This document shows, one piece after another, positions 1 to 8,125 of a DNA stretch of 41,910 nt. Origin of the DNA: Candidatus Omnitrophota bacterium (GTDB taxonomy: Bacteria > Omnitrophota > Gorgyraeia > Zapsychrales > Zapsychraceae); NCBI GenBank assembly GCA_018062515.1, contig JAGOSC010000020.1:1-41910 (forward strand), written 5' to 3'. Every line of letters begins with the position of its first letter. Within the stretch, counting starts at the first letter, position 1. Position numbers and translations under genes: made by a program. The notes below the pieces were generated by a model. That model saw only the letters and a list, made by a program, of their open reading frames with translations, had not been told where the DNA came from and searched no databases.

Positions 1-8
1 CTACAGAA

Positions 9-37
9 GATATAACATATTAGAATTATGTTGTCAA
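9..37 (-). promoter_or_regulatory. putative sigma70-type promoter for a gene left of the window
   Basis: On the minus strand a perfect -35 TTGACA (32-37) is followed after 17 bp by TATATC (9-14, 4/6). It lies downstream of the pilC/gspF stop, in a gene-free 164-bp end, and points out of the window. The same TTGACA-16/17 layout occurs at several other promoters here. The target gene is not visible. Confidence 0.4.
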
Positions 38-164
38 ATATCGAAAACGTCTTTAGTTTTTGATATTTTTCTGGCCTGGCTTATAACCTAACTAATTATT
101 AATAATTAATTTACAGTATATCTATCTTTAATCAAAGAAAATCTTGATTATTTTTCTACGAGGA

Positions 165-1400
165 TTAACCGCCGCTTCCGCCACCTAATTGTGATAAATT
201 GAACATCGGTAAAAACATGGCAAGGACAATTGTGCCTATAACCGCGCCCATAAAAACAAGCATGAAGGGTTCAACGATCGTAGCGAAACGGCCCATAAAT
301 GTTTCCACCATATTTTGATAATACTGTGAAACATGTTTAAGCATTTTACTTAATTCTCCGGTTTCTTCGCCGACCATAATCATTTGCACAGCCATGGCGG
401 GAAAAAATTGACTGCGTTCCATCGGTGTGACCAGCAGTTCTCCGCTTTTTACTCCCTCCCGAATGTTTGAGACAATAATGGCGCAGGTTGCATTATCGAC
501 CAATCGTTCACTGATATCCAAGGCATAAAGAATAGGTACGCCCGCATCGATCAGGATAGACATTTGCGATGTAAAACGCTCTACGATGATCAGTTTAAAA
601 ACCTCGCCGAATACCGGGAGACCAAATAGGAATTTTTCAAACTGCATTCGTCCCGTGTGTGTTTTGATATATTTTTTAAATAAAAAAACAGCGGCGACTA
701 TACTCAAAATGATCAGGAAGAATTTTTCTTTAATAAATTTAAAAATAGCAAGGAGAACTTTGGTAATGATGGGCAAATCCGCACCCATTTGGTGGAAAAT
801 GCTTTCAAATTTAGGCCCCACGACCAGCGCAAAGAAAACCACTGCCCCCATCGAAACGCTAAATAGAATTGCCGGATAAATAACACCACTGATAATAATC
901 GATTTAAATTTTGCTTGCTGTTCTAAGTAAAAATTTAGTTTGCTTAGTACTGTCGGAATGGTACCGGAGGCTTCCCCGACCTCAATCAAACTAATCCAAA
1001 ACGGGTTAAAAATCTCAGGATGTTTGGCCAAGCTTGAGCTCAGTGATTCCCCTTTTTCAACATCAATCCTTATTTGCTTTAAGGCTTCATGGAAACGTTG
1101 ACTTTCCACTTGTCCCAAGATTACGTCCAGGCTGCGGATTAACGTAACGCCGGCTTCCAGCATTGTTCCTAATTGCCTGGAAAACGCTAATAGATCCGTA
1201 AGTTTAGCTTTTTTGTATTTAAATTTTTTTATTTTGGAGGGATTTTTTTTGGAGCCGCCGGTTTTAATCTCAACAACATTAACGACAAAATAATTCTGTT
1301 TTTGTAGATTAGTGACAACGGAGTTTCGGTCAAAACCTTCGATGACGTCCTTAAAGGTTTTACCGTTTTGATCACGGATCGTATATGAAAATTTCGGCAT
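165..1400 (-). CDS. pilC/gspF: T4P/T2S inner-membrane platform protein PilC/GspF
   Basis: Polytopic inner-membrane protein that couples the assembly ATPase to pilin or pseudopilin polymerisation. The 411 aa match the usual ~400 aa of the family. After a basic N-terminal cytoplasmic segment (about residues 1-70) come two related T2SSF domains (about 75-198 and 278-399), the first opening with the family-like stretch LLAFSRQLGTMLEAGV. Hydrophobic segments near residues 170-195, 218-240 and 375-400 fit the three-helix topology, and the C-terminus is glycine-rich. It is the last gene of the operon, 14 bp after pilB/gspE. The family is clear; whether the machine makes a pilus or secretes cannot be decided from this protein. 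Confidence 0.95.
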   Translation of the reverse strand: MPKFSYTIRDQNGKTFKDVIEGFDRNSVVTNLQKQNYFVVNVVEIKTGGSKKNPSKIKKFKYKKAKLTDLLAFSRQLGTMLEAGVTLIRSLDVILGQVESQRFHEALKQIRIDVEKGESLSSSLAKHPEIFNPFWISLIEVGEASGTIPTVLSKLNFYLEQQAKFKSIIISGVIYPAILFSVSMGAVVFFALVVGPKFESIFHQMGADLPIITKVLLAIFKFIKEKFFLIILSIVAAVFLFKKYIKTHTGRMQFEKFLFGLPVFGEVFKLIIVERFTSQMSILIDAGVPILYALDISERLVDNATCAIIVSNIREGVKSGELLVTPMERSQFFPAMAVQMIMVGEETGELSKMLKHVSQYYQNMVETFMGRFATIVEPFMLVFMGAVIGTIVLAMFLPMFNLSQLGGGSGG

Positions 1401-1414
1401 ACGTTAATTCCAGG

Positions 1415-3136
1415 TTATTCGATACTGACCCGGCAAATTTCTTCGTAACTCGTAATTCCTTGCTCGACCAGCTTTATTCCGGATTCAAAGAGAGTTAACA
1501 TTCCGTTTTTTCTCGCAGCGTCCTTCAACTCTTGATGACTGGAATTTTTTCCAATAAGTAATTTTATAGCATCATTCACTTCCAAAACTTCACCAATAAC
1601 TGTACGTCCTTTATAGCCCATATTATTACATTCTGTGCAGCCTTTGGCTCTATAAATAAGATCACTTTTAAATTCAGTTCCGCCATGTTTTTCGGGAACG
1701 GGTTCATAGGGCTCTTTACATTTTGGGCATAATTTTTTACCTAAACGTTGCGCTAATATAAGAATCAGTGACGGAGTAATGAGATAGTTTGGCACCCCAA
1801 TATCGACGAGACGTGTAATGGCTGAGGCGGAATCATTCGTGTGCAGTGTACTGAGAACTAAGTGGCCCGTTAACGCGGCGCGGACACAAATCGATGCGGT
1901 CTCCAGATCTCTCGTTTCCCCGACCATGATAACGTCCGGATCTTGACGAAGAAAAGCTTTTAACGCCACCGCAAATGTCAGACCGATTTCTGTTTTTACC
2001 GATACCTGGTTGATTCCTTCCAATCGGTACTCCACCGGATCTTCCGCGGTCATAATATTTTTTGTGGGATCTATGGTTTCATTAACGGCAGCATACAGCG
2101 ACGTTGATTTTCCGCTTCCCGTCGGTCCGGTCACAAAAAACATACCATAGGGAGAGTCTAAAGCTTTTTTTAATTGTTCAACTTGTTTTGGAGCAAATCC
2201 TAAACTCGTCAGACTAAGTGGCACAGCTTCTTTATCAAGAATACGCATAACCACTTTTTCGCCCCACACGGTGGGGACCGTAGAAACACGGATATCAACT
2301 TTTCTGTTTTCGAGTTTAGCAGACAGCGCCCCGTCCTGTGGAAGCCTTTTTTCGGCAATATCAAGTTTTGATAGAATCTTAATTCTTGATACAATCGGCA
2401 AGTGAAGATGTGGCGATGGCGGAGGAATTTCAATCAAACTTCCGTCGATTCTATAACGCAAATGCAGTACATTATCAAACGGTTCGATATGGATGTCACT
2501 GGCGCGCTCATCAATCGCCTGGCGGATGATCAAATCAACGAGTTTAATCACCGGCGCCTCTGAAGCCTTTTCCATCAATTTATTAATACTTAAGTCCGAC
2601 GTTTCATTTTTAGAGGAAACGATTAGATCAACATTATCGCTGTCAAAAGAACTTTCGACGGCCGCTCCTAACAAAGAAGTTTTGGAGTCGCCCCCTCCTC
2701 CGAAATAAAAAGTATTAATGGCTTTCTGAAGTATCGTTTGAGACGCTAAAATTAAATTAATATCACATCCGCTGATCCGACGAAGATTATCAATCATTAA
2801 TAAGTCTAACGGGTCTGATACAGCGCAGGTCAAAGAATTCAGAGTTTTGGAAAGCGGTAAGACGGAATTTTTTTTGGCAAAATCCGCCGGAATTATTTTT
2901 TCCAGTTCTTGATCTTGTTTCGGCCGTAATAATTCAGGATCATCGGAAGAATAGAACGGTATTCCTAATTGACTCCCCAAAGCGCTGGTCATGTCTTCTT
3001 CGGTGATAATCCCGGACTTAATCAGAATTTCACCAATCCGTCCTTTTTCGGCCTTCTGGGTTTCGATGGCTTTTTTTAATTGGGCCTCGGTAATAAACCC
3101 TTGTTCGACTAATATTTCGCCTAAACGCAGTTTCAT
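1415..3136 (-). CDS. pilB/gspE: T4P/T2S assembly ATPase PilB/GspE
   Basis: Cytoplasmic hexameric ATPase that powers pilus or pseudopilus extension. The 573 aa begin with an MshEN-type N-terminal region in which a short motif is duplicated (LGEILVEQGFIT, then IGEILIKSGIIT about 34 residues later); MshEN domains in other PilB proteins bind cyclic-di-GMP. The core has Walker A GPTGSGKS (about 335-342), an Asp box DPVEYR, the Walker B region ending VGETRD (about 405), and a four-cysteine zinc site (CPKC about 471, CTEC about 500) typical of extension ATPases rather than PilT. It lies 2 bp after the secretin gene, so the two are probably translationally coupled. No pilT is present in the window. 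Confidence 0.95.
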   Translation of the reverse strand: MKLRLGEILVEQGFITEAQLKKAIETQKAEKGRIGEILIKSGIITEEDMTSALGSQLGIPFYSSDDPELLRPKQDQELEKIIPADFAKKNSVLPLSKTLNSLTCAVSDPLDLLMIDNLRRISGCDINLILASQTILQKAINTFYFGGGGDSKTSLLGAAVESSFDSDNVDLIVSSKNETSDLSINKLMEKASEAPVIKLVDLIIRQAIDERASDIHIEPFDNVLHLRYRIDGSLIEIPPPSPHLHLPIVSRIKILSKLDIAEKRLPQDGALSAKLENRKVDIRVSTVPTVWGEKVVMRILDKEAVPLSLTSLGFAPKQVEQLKKALDSPYGMFFVTGPTGSGKSTSLYAAVNETIDPTKNIMTAEDPVEYRLEGINQVSVKTEIGLTFAVALKAFLRQDPDVIMVGETRDLETASICVRAALTGHLVLSTLHTNDSASAITRLVDIGVPNYLITPSLILILAQRLGKKLCPKCKEPYEPVPEKHGGTEFKSDLIYRAKGCTECNNMGYKGRTVIGEVLEVNDAIKLLIGKNSSHQELKDAARKNGMLTLFESGIKLVEQGITSYEEICRVSIE

Positions 3137-3138
3137 GA

Positions 3139-4671
3139 TTAATTTTTACCTTCGATATAAGTTAATTCCCGCTCAATGTTTTCGTCGCGATAGGCGCTAT
3201 CGCCTTGTTCCCTAACAATTTTTTTGGGTTTAGTCGGATTAATTTCTTTGGCGTAATTTTCATCCAAAATTTGCGGTGTAATAAAAATAATCAATTCACG
3301 TTCAGCTTCTGATTTATTTTTATGTCTAAAGGCTGCTCCCACGACGGGAATTTTACTCATAACCGGTACATGTTCCCGGATATCACTTTCATCAGACCGT
3401 AACAATCCGCCAAGGATAATCGTATCACCGTCATTGACTCTTAAGATCGATTTACTTCCGCGTTCCTCAGTATTTTTGTAATTTTGGGCTCCGACAAACC
3501 CTGACGCCGTCGAGGCCTCGATAACTTTTGGCTCGATGGCCATGATAATTTCACCGGTTTCAATATTAGCTTGCGGTGTCACCGTTAGGATAATCCCCGT
3601 TTTTGCACGCTCAGCCGCCTCGGTGAGGGATTCTGTCGCCGAACTACCGCCGCTAGTACTGCTTTGGACACCGATGGCCTCATCAGTACTAATCCTGATT
3701 TCCGCTGTTTCATTATTCAATGTTAAAATTCTCGGACGAGCCAAGCTGCGCGTGTCAGATTTAGTTCGTAAAAACTGTAACATAACGGATAGCCCTTCAA
3801 AAGAAACATTGCTAGCTGTATAACGATTACTTTCATTTCCTAAATCCTGACCTTCCAGAAATTCCGTCGTTGCTCCAGGGATCTGCTCTTCGGGGAGAAC
3901 ATTATCTTGAATAATGTTATCAAAATCAAAAGGATGTAATCCTCGTTGAGATCCGCCGCTAAAAGTGAGCGGTGTATTTCCCCATTTTGCGCCGAGCAGT
4001 TCAGATGTCCCCTTGGATATATCTAACATTTCGACCTCAATCAGAATTTGCGGTATAGACACATCCAATCGTTTTATGGTTCTTTCGATATGATCGAATT
4101 GGCTTGGTATATCCGTAATCACCAAGCTATTGGTCCGCGCGTATTCGATAACGCGACCATTTTCTGTAAGGATAGCTTTTATGGCACTTACTATTCCTTC
4201 CGAATCAGAACCGGCCGTTGATTTTTTCGCAGTTTCAAATGCAGATAGAGTTGAATTAAGTTTGGATGACGGAATGGTCGCATTTTTCAACTGGTACACT
4301 CGTGTCATGAGTTCAACGGCGGGGACCTTTAATTTTTTAACCAGAAAAATTTTTCCGTTTTCCTGTAATTCGTAAGTTAAATTATTGGCTGCCAATATTC
4401 TTTCTAAAGCTTCATCCACCGGCACCTGATCAAGATAAAGATTCACGGTTAACGCTGATACGTCCGAAGCGGCAATAAAATTCATTCCCGACTGTTGGGA
4501 AAACATTTTTAAGACATCGTTTAAGTTGGCACCTTTCAAATCCATTGAAATTGTTTTCTGATTTTGAGGATATAAATATTGATCAATCCCGGAATACTGA
4601 TCCGCCGACACGCACAATGGTTGCATAGAGATCATAAACAGAAAAATGCAGATGATGGGCTTTAATCTCAT
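3139..4671 (-). CDS. pilQ/gspD: secretin of the PilQ/GspD family
   Basis: Forms the outer-membrane gated ring through which a pilus or secreted protein passes. The 510 aa start with a signal peptide (basic MRLK, hydrophobic core, cut near residue 23). An STN/N0-like domain follows (about 40-95, with LNDVLKMFSQQSGMNF), then an N1-type ring domain (about 115-200) and the secretin barrel domain (about 205-465) ending in the signature region around IPVVGAAFRHK and IIFITPQIL. It lacks the AMIN domains of classical PilQ, so it is short for PilQ and closer to a compact GspD. AAAGGAG sits 6 bp before the ATG. No pilotin-type C-terminal S-domain is obvious. Confidence 0.95.
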   Translation of the reverse strand: MRLKPIICIFLFMISMQPLCVSADQYSGIDQYLYPQNQKTISMDLKGANLNDVLKMFSQQSGMNFIAASDVSALTVNLYLDQVPVDEALERILAANNLTYELQENGKIFLVKKLKVPAVELMTRVYQLKNATIPSSKLNSTLSAFETAKKSTAGSDSEGIVSAIKAILTENGRVIEYARTNSLVITDIPSQFDHIERTIKRLDVSIPQILIEVEMLDISKGTSELLGAKWGNTPLTFSGGSQRGLHPFDFDNIIQDNVLPEEQIPGATTEFLEGQDLGNESNRYTASNVSFEGLSVMLQFLRTKSDTRSLARPRILTLNNETAEIRISTDEAIGVQSSTSGGSSATESLTEAAERAKTGIILTVTPQANIETGEIIMAIEPKVIEASTASGFVGAQNYKNTEERGSKSILRVNDGDTIILGGLLRSDESDIREHVPVMSKIPVVGAAFRHKNKSEAERELIIFITPQILDENYAKEINPTKPKKIVREQGDSAYRDENIERELTYIEGKN

Positions 4672-4681
4672 GGGAACTCCT

Positions 4682-5104
4682 TTAAGGCTTAATCGTCATT
4701 TTTATGTCTTTATTTGACATGACGATTCCTTCTTTTTCAATTGATTCAACTTTATATTCTTGAATGGAATCTCCGATATCAAGGACCTGACTGTTAATAA
4801 TGGCTTGAGGCCGGTCTGAATTCCATATTATGCCTGTGACAACAAAATTAGGTTGTGGAGTACTTGAGGTTTTCGATTCCGCATTATTTTGTTTTGACGA
4901 TTTGGATTGCGATGAATTTGTTTTTGGTGTTGAATCTTTTAGTATTTTTTTATCTGTTGGTTTCCCATTTTTCTCGACTATTTTTATTTTTTTGGGTAAT
5001 TGCGGCGTAAACGGGTTTTTTACTGTCGCTGATTCACCCGAATGAATGCGTACGGTTGATATAAATATAAACGTAAACAGAATAATGAGTAAATATTTTT
5101 TCAT
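4682..5104 (-). CDS. pilP: PilP/GspC-like periplasmic connector
   Basis: Probable link between the PilM-N-O inner-membrane complex and the secretin. The 140 aa hold an N-terminal signal or anchor segment (MKKYLLIILFTFIFIS), the short motif KNPFTPQLP reminiscent of PilP, a Ser/Lys/Asn-rich linker (about 45-88), and a small beta domain (about 89-140) starting FVVTGIIW and including PQAIINSQVLDIGD, which fits the PilP/GspC homology region. Its ATG overlaps the TGA of pilO (ATGA). Position between pilO and the secretin is the standard slot for pilP. There is no lipobox cysteine, unlike proteobacterial PilP. The family call rests on the C-terminal domain and context. Confidence 0.75.
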   Translation of the reverse strand: MKKYLLIILFTFIFISTVRIHSGESATVKNPFTPQLPKKIKIVEKNGKPTDKKILKDSTPKTNSSQSKSSKQNNAESKTSSTPQPNFVVTGIIWNSDRPQAIINSQVLDIGDSIQEYKVESIEKEGIVMSNKDIKMTIKP

Positions 5105-5847
5105 ATTTTTTTATCCTGCTCATCTTGTTTTTCATCCTTCTTCTTAACTTTCTTTTTATCTTTCTTTTTAACCGGTTCTTTAACTATTTTTTTATCCTCT
5201 AAGGTAATAACAGCTAGTTCAATAGTAACCCGAATGGCTGGTTTTTCTTCAATTGTATCTTTTTCAAGTTCTTGGTCATCGGATCGACGCGATCGACTAT
5301 CCGATTTAGATGATTGCGGCGTACTTTCTAATTTTGACTGCCATGAGTCTACCCGGATCGCATACGGAGACTGCTCAATATTTTGCATAAATTTAATTAA
5401 ATCACCGTAGCTTTCGGTCGAAACATCAATATTGATTTTCGAAATTTTTGTATAATCATCTGATACTTCTTGCGCGGGTGAAAAAGCGATGATTTGTACA
5501 TTTTGCTGGATTGCGAATGCCGATATTTTATCGATCAAATCGTCGACGCTAATTTTTTTTGGAAAATCAGCCACAAATTTATCATACTTTGCCTTAACGG
5601 TTTTGCTGACTTTGGCCGATTCCCATTGTTCTTTATACGTTTTTGTAGTTTGCGCGATCTTCATTGATTTTTGCATAAAGTTGATATATAAAAGTACAAC
5701 CCCCGTTCCAGTAACAAGCACTAAACCAATAATAATCAAAACGTTCGGCCGACTTTTTAGTTTATCTCGAGCCTCGCTCAAGTCGACACCCTTGAGATCT
5801 TTAATATTAACGCTTTGCAGTTTGTCGATGATTTCTTTAAAATTCAT
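5101..5847 (-). CDS. pilO: PilO/GspM-like alignment-complex protein with charged tail
   Basis: Bitopic inner-membrane protein, probable partner of the PilN part of the upstream gene. The 248 aa have a cytoplasmic N-terminus (about 1-33), one transmembrane helix (about 34-57), a coiled-coil-like stretch, then a periplasmic ferredoxin-like domain (about 95-165, with ISAFAIQQNVQIIAFSP and YGDLIKFMQNIEQSPYAIRV typical of PilO). The last ~25 residues are almost all Lys, Asp, Glu and Gln, an unusual extension. It overlaps pilP by 4 bp and starts 6 bp after the pilM-pilN fusion. PilO is favoured over GspM by the operon order. Confidence 0.8.
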   Translation of the reverse strand: MNFKEIIDKLQSVNIKDLKGVDLSEARDKLKSRPNVLIIIGLVLVTGTGVVLLYINFMQKSMKIAQTTKTYKEQWESAKVSKTVKAKYDKFVADFPKKISVDDLIDKISAFAIQQNVQIIAFSPAQEVSDDYTKISKINIDVSTESYGDLIKFMQNIEQSPYAIRVDSWQSKLESTPQSSKSDSRSRRSDDQELEKDTIEEKPAIRVTIELAVITLEDKKIVKEPVKKKDKKKVKKKDEKQDEQDKKI

Positions 5848-5853
5848 TTTTTA

Positions 5854-7377
5854 TCATTTACAGATTATTTTAAAGTACGTTACGTCAAAGTCATCTTGAC
5901 GTCGAGCTTCCGTCGTCAAGATGTCAATATTCGTAAAAATTTCTGTTAGTTTTTTAGTTTCTTTTAAATTTTTCTGAAATTGGTAAACGAGCCGAAATTG
6001 TTCATTCGGGTTTTCGTGATAAGCCAACCCATTCAGCATGAGAACTGGCTTGTTCTCAAATCCGCTTTCTTTATAACTAATTTGAAAATCCTCCAGCCAA
6101 GTGCCCGTAGGCAATAATTCGGGAATTTGAGTTAAGAAATTTGATATAGTGCTTTTAATCCGAATCAATTCATAATTGTTTTGTTTTTTGAGCATTTCGG
6201 CGTTTTTTAAGTCAATTTTTTCTGCCTTCATATCTGCGAACTCACCAAGTTCTTGTTTAAAACGATCGATTTCAGCTTGTGATTGATTAAGTTTTTTTGT
6301 TGTGACGAAAAACACGGCCAAAAGAATCGCGGCACAAGCTAAGGCGACCGTTACAAGCAATTTAATATTCAGCGCTTTACGGGGTTCATTCTTATTTTTC
6401 GTCCTTGTTTTTTTAAGTTTCTGGTTCGAAAAATTAATATCAACGCCGAGGTTAATGTTGTCAAAAATTGCAGCGCCATATGCGCATAAATAATTAATAT
6501 CTCCGGCATCGTGATTAGCAATTAGATTTTTCGACGAGTAAGCTGTCACTTTTAAACTAAGGTCAGCACTGATTTGCTCCGGCAAGCCTTCAGATAAATT
6601 GTTCGTTATTAAAAGGATTTGATTGGCGGACAAGGCATTATCTTGACGGGCAAAATAATCTAATGAAATTTTAATTTCATTGATGAATTTAGTTGTCTTA
6701 TTTGTTTCAGCGAGCATTTGATCCATGTTTACGGATGGACTTCGGATTTGAAATTCTCTGACAAATAAGGGAATTTTATTTTGTACGATGGTAATTTTTC
6801 CGCTATCCACGTTTTGTTCGACAACAGCGGTAACCCCCTCGGATGGCAATACATTTTTTGCGGTTAAGGTTCGAATCAGAGAAATTTGTGCGGGTTCAAT
6901 CGATTTGATGTTAATGGACGCGCTTTCCAAAATCTGTTTGTAGGTTTCGAATGAGTCTTTTCGGATAGCGACAAAAATTATTTTGAGACGTTTAAGCGTG
7001 GCTTCTTGTATGTGAACAACATGGTAAGCGTATTTCAACTCATCTAAACCAAAGGGAATATATTTTCCTGCTTCGAATTCTACCGCCCCCTTAATTTCAT
7101 GCGACGGCATCCATGGAATAACGAATGAGCGAAAAATGATGTCTTTCGTCGGTAAAGCAAGATTATACTCATCCGCACTAATCCGATTATTTTTTAAAAA
7201 ATTTTGAAGTTCTTGGGAAACAAGCTTCAGGTCAGGAGCCGCGGTTTCGTCTTTAGGCAGGGTGCCGTTTATTTTAATGGGAATGGAGAGTATGCGGGTT
7301 GATTCAGCAGAGATAACATCAACACACAAAATTCGGTTGTCGCTCCAATAGAGTCCGATTTGTTTATTATCTGTCAT
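5854..7377 (-). CDS. PilM-PilN fusion (GspL-like) inner-membrane assembly protein
   Basis: Single 507-aa protein covering the roles of PilM and PilN. Residues about 1-305 look like the actin-fold PilM/GspL cytoplasmic domain: an N-terminal strand like those of this fold, then PWMPSHEIKGAVEFEAGKYI, which resembles the PilM segment around its nucleotide/partner site. A linker rich in Lys and Asn leads to one transmembrane helix (about 338-358), a coiled coil, and a periplasmic PilN-type domain (about 390-507, with LLPTGTWLEDFQISY). This is the GspL arrangement in a pilM-N-O-P-Q gene order. It is the first gene of the operon, with an estimated 90-nt leader and no good Shine-Dalgarno sequence before the ATG. 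Confidence 0.8.
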   Translation of the reverse strand: MTDNKQIGLYWSDNRILCVDVISAESTRILSIPIKINGTLPKDETAAPDLKLVSQELQNFLKNNRISADEYNLALPTKDIIFRSFVIPWMPSHEIKGAVEFEAGKYIPFGLDELKYAYHVVHIQEATLKRLKIIFVAIRKDSFETYKQILESASINIKSIEPAQISLIRTLTAKNVLPSEGVTAVVEQNVDSGKITIVQNKIPLFVREFQIRSPSVNMDQMLAETNKTTKFINEIKISLDYFARQDNALSANQILLITNNLSEGLPEQISADLSLKVTAYSSKNLIANHDAGDINYLCAYGAAIFDNINLGVDINFSNQKLKKTRTKNKNEPRKALNIKLLVTVALACAAILLAVFFVTTKKLNQSQAEIDRFKQELGEFADMKAEKIDLKNAEMLKKQNNYELIRIKSTISNFLTQIPELLPTGTWLEDFQISYKESGFENKPVLMLNGLAYHENPNEQFRLVYQFQKNLKETKKLTEIFTNIDILTTEARRQDDFDVTYFKIICK

Positions 7378-7474
7378 TGAAAAATAATGTTGTTTTGATT
7401 TTTGATTAAAAGTGGTGAAAACTCGACGAAAATGCTAAGTAATATAAATAATATAATGTATTTATCTAAACTTC

Positions 7475-7515
7475 ATTACACTATAATCGATTTACCTTGT
7501 CAATTGAATTGTCAA
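7475..7515 (-). promoter_or_regulatory. promoter of the T4P/T2S operon with doubled -35 and inverted repeat
   Basis: On the minus strand TTGACA (7498-7503, perfect) is separated by 17 bp from TGTAAT (7475-7480, 5/6), predicting a start near 7468 and a leader of about 90 nt before the pilM-pilN ATG. A second TTGACA lies 12 bp further upstream (7510-7515), and AATTGA/TCAATT arms (7502-7507 and 7512-7517) form an inverted repeat over both. The pair could be an operator or simply overlapping promoter elements. Confidence 0.6.
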
Positions 7516-7541
7516 TTAAATTTGGCTTTAATAGATTGGAT

Positions 7542-7874
7542 TTAATAAGTTACATCGATTTGAACGAGGTTGGATCCATACAATCCACCGGAAGAAATTT
7601 CGTATTCTACATCATGGTCTAAGCCATTTAGATTAATTGTATATGCAGCGCTCATAGGTGGGTGGTGGTTTTGTTGAGTAGCATAAATATAAGCGACGGT
7701 TGATTCAGCTAGCAGTTGATTCTGTAGACGTTTGTATTCATCTTCCGTAAGTAAAGTCTGGCTGACATTCATCCCTCTTAAAGCCATGACCAGCATAAGG
7801 ATCATAATGATGACCACAACGACTGTGATGAGAACTACTCCCTTTTCGTTGTTAATTGGCCGCAATATTTTCAT
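7542..7874 (-). CDS. orphan PilX/GspK-like prepilin-type protein
   Basis: Small 110-aa protein with a type IV prepilin-like N-terminus: a short basic leader ending NNEKG, then a hydrophobic helix starting VVLITVVVV (about residues 13-33). Position +5 after the presumed Gly-Val cleavage site is Thr instead of the usual Glu, as in GspK/PilX minor pseudopilins that sit at the fibre tip. The remaining ~75 residues form a short soluble domain much smaller than GspK. It overlaps the zinc-ribbon gene by 23 bp and has AAAGGA before its ATG. It ends the tol-like operon but directly precedes the pilus operon promoter, so it probably works with that machine. Confidence 0.6.
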   Translation of the reverse strand: MKILRPINNEKGVVLITVVVVIIMILMLVMALRGMNVSQTLLTEDEYKRLQNQLLAESTVAYIYATQQNHHPPMSAAYTINLNGLDHDVEYEISSGGLYGSNLVQIDVTY

Positions 7875-8124
7875 TATTCTTTTTCCTTTGTTTTCTCTGG
7901 TCTTTCTTTGGATCGATATAACTTTTACATAAAGGACAGCTTAAAATTTCAGAATCGAGATAATTAAAAAAAAGATGCCCGCAAAACAGGCATTGCACCA
8001 ATTGGTCTGACTTTTGAGAAATTGTTTTATCATGATAATTATAAAATATCCAAAGGGATAATACAAGAAGCATGGCTAAAGAAATGTAGGCGGCTACAGC
8101 CCAATTTAACGTAATCGTAATCAT
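7852..8124 (-). CDS. single-helix membrane protein with a cytoplasmic zinc ribbon
   Basis: A 90-aa protein I do not recognise as a named family. One transmembrane helix (about residues 8-28) is followed by a linker and a four-cysteine site, C45-x2-C48 and C63-x2-C66, spaced 14 apart like a rubredoxin-type zinc ribbon. The tail is strongly basic (KKDQRKQRKKNN). By the positive-inside rule the ribbon and tail face the cytoplasm. The start codon lies next to the TGA of the TonB-like gene with no Shine-Dalgarno sequence, so translation is probably coupled. It could be an adaptor or sensor for the neighbouring Tol-like or pilus machine; that role is inferred from context only. Confidence 0.6.
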   Translation of the reverse strand: MITITLNWAVAAYISLAMLLVLSLWIFYNYHDKTISQKSDQLVQCLFCGHLFFNYLDSEILSCPLCKSYIDPKKDQRKQRKKNNENIAAN

Positions 8125-8125
8125 A

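Noticed and set aside
129..155. Hairpin TAATCAA/TTGATTA followed by five T on the plus strand
   Set aside because: The stem is only 7 AT pairs and the T-run is on the plus strand, where no gene ends; it does not serve the minus-strand operon.
7510..7515. Upstream TTGACA as a separate promoter
   Set aside because: At 16-18 bp downstream there is no acceptable -10 (it would read AATCGA), so it is kept only as a possible operator part.
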